A stretch of DNA of 42,070 nt, taken from NCBI RefSeq assembly GCF_900110465.1, contig NZ_FODV01000028.1, forward strand, positions 1-42,070. Direction: 5' to 3'. The stretch comes from Halogranum amylolyticum. GTDB lineage: Archaea; Halobacteriota; Halobacteria; Halobacteriales; Haloferacaceae. Below are positions 41,910-42,070 of this stretch, piece by piece; the first letter of the stretch is position 1; each line of letters starts with the position of its first letter. The notes beneath the pieces were generated by a model. It saw only the letters and a program-made list of their open reading frames with translations. It was not told where the DNA came from and did not search any database. Position numbers and translations under genes: made by a program.

Positions 41910-41920
41910 AAGATATGAGT

Positions 41921-42042
41921 GGAGGCGGCGAAGAAGTGTTTCCAGAGGGTCTCCCACTCCAGTACTTGCTTCCACGCTGGTGAGCTTAACTTCCGTGTTC
42001 GGGATGGGTACGGGTGGAACCTCACCGCTGTGGCCGCCTAAA
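41921..42042 (-). rRNA. 5S ribosomal RNA
   Basis: About 122 bases. On the minus strand it begins TTTAGGCGGCCACAGCGG, contains the conserved CCCGTACCCATCCCGAACACGG (split here: CCCGTACCCATCC, then CGAACACGGAAGTTAAGC), and has AGTACTGGAGTGGG in the second half. The 5' AGGCGGC pairs with the 3' GCCGCCT. The ends are set by that pairing and may be off by a few bases. It is the last gene of an rRNA operon whose 23S should lie beyond 42070. Confidence 0.96.
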
Positions 42043-42070
42043 CGCCGACCTACGGAATCGAACCGTAGTC
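42043..42070 (-). other. tRNA-like T-arm/acceptor element before 5S (tRNase Z site)
   Basis: The minus strand reads GAC, then TACGG-TTCGATT-CCGTA, then GGTCGGC and G, directly before the 5S 5' end. That is a perfect T arm (five-pair stem, seven-base loop with consensus TTCGA) plus a 3' acceptor strand and discriminator base. In Haloferax volcanii a tRNA-like spacer element directs tRNase Z to cut the 5S 5' end; this fits exactly. The rest lies outside the window, so a complete real tRNA cannot be excluded. Confidence 0.65.

Overview
The window comes from a halophilic archaeon (class Halobacteria). Four things show this: uniformly high G+C with strongly acidic predicted proteins; TATA boxes placed 25-35 bases before start codons that often have no leader; haloarchaeal families such as a proteasome alpha subunit of the second (PsmC) type and membrane-anchored winged-helix proteins; and a haloarchaeal 5S rRNA. 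Nothing in the sequence fixes the genus. No CRISPR array and no intact insertion sequence was seen.

Layout. 1-2913: housekeeping genes, namely a superoxide dismutase cut by the window edge, two small haloarchaeal proteins around a shared promoter, an MBL-fold hydrolase and ThyX. 2953-8768: a minus-strand envelope operon with a GT-C-like multispanning protein, an exported protein recalling LssY_C, a Tat lipoprotein solute-binding protein whose two halves are in swapped order, and a PAP2 phosphatase. 9386-16103: proteasome alpha, MOSC protein, a membrane-anchored propeller-like protein, SDR, amidohydrolase and a membrane-bound HTH protein. 16107-16672: a hairpin, tRNA-Glu(CTC) and a 52-bp direct repeat of the tRNA 3' end. 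16672-18486: a GNAT acetyltransferase, two small proteins and a MocA-like cytidylyltransferase.

18601-38886 is the most distinctive region. After a decayed fragment of a halobacterial transducer it holds a dihydropyrimidinase-type cyclic amidohydrolase, two NCS2 nucleobase permeases, a CocE/NonD hydrolase, a complete three-subunit molybdenum hydroxylase (FAD, 2Fe-2S and Mo subunits), CoxG, XdhC, MoeA, a CaiB/BaiF CoA-transferase, an MFS carrier, a zinc MDR dehydrogenase, a cyclase-family hydrolase and an IclR regulator. My reading, which is inference, is a self-contained catabolic island for an N-heterocycle of the purine or pyrimidine kind: NCS2 import, oxidation by the Mo hydroxylase, hydrolytic ring opening, then CoA activation. 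MocA, MoeA, XdhC and CoxG would supply and mature the cofactor. Several of its promoters carry dyads at or near the predicted transcription start; one has the 6-3-6 geometry of known IclR-family operators.

39563-42070: a YchF-type GTPase, two small haloarchaeal proteins, and on the minus strand the 5S rRNA with a strong terminator. Just before the 5S lies a tRNA-like T-arm/acceptor element like the one that directs tRNase Z to the 5S 5' end in Haloferax. The 23S gene should lie just beyond the right edge.
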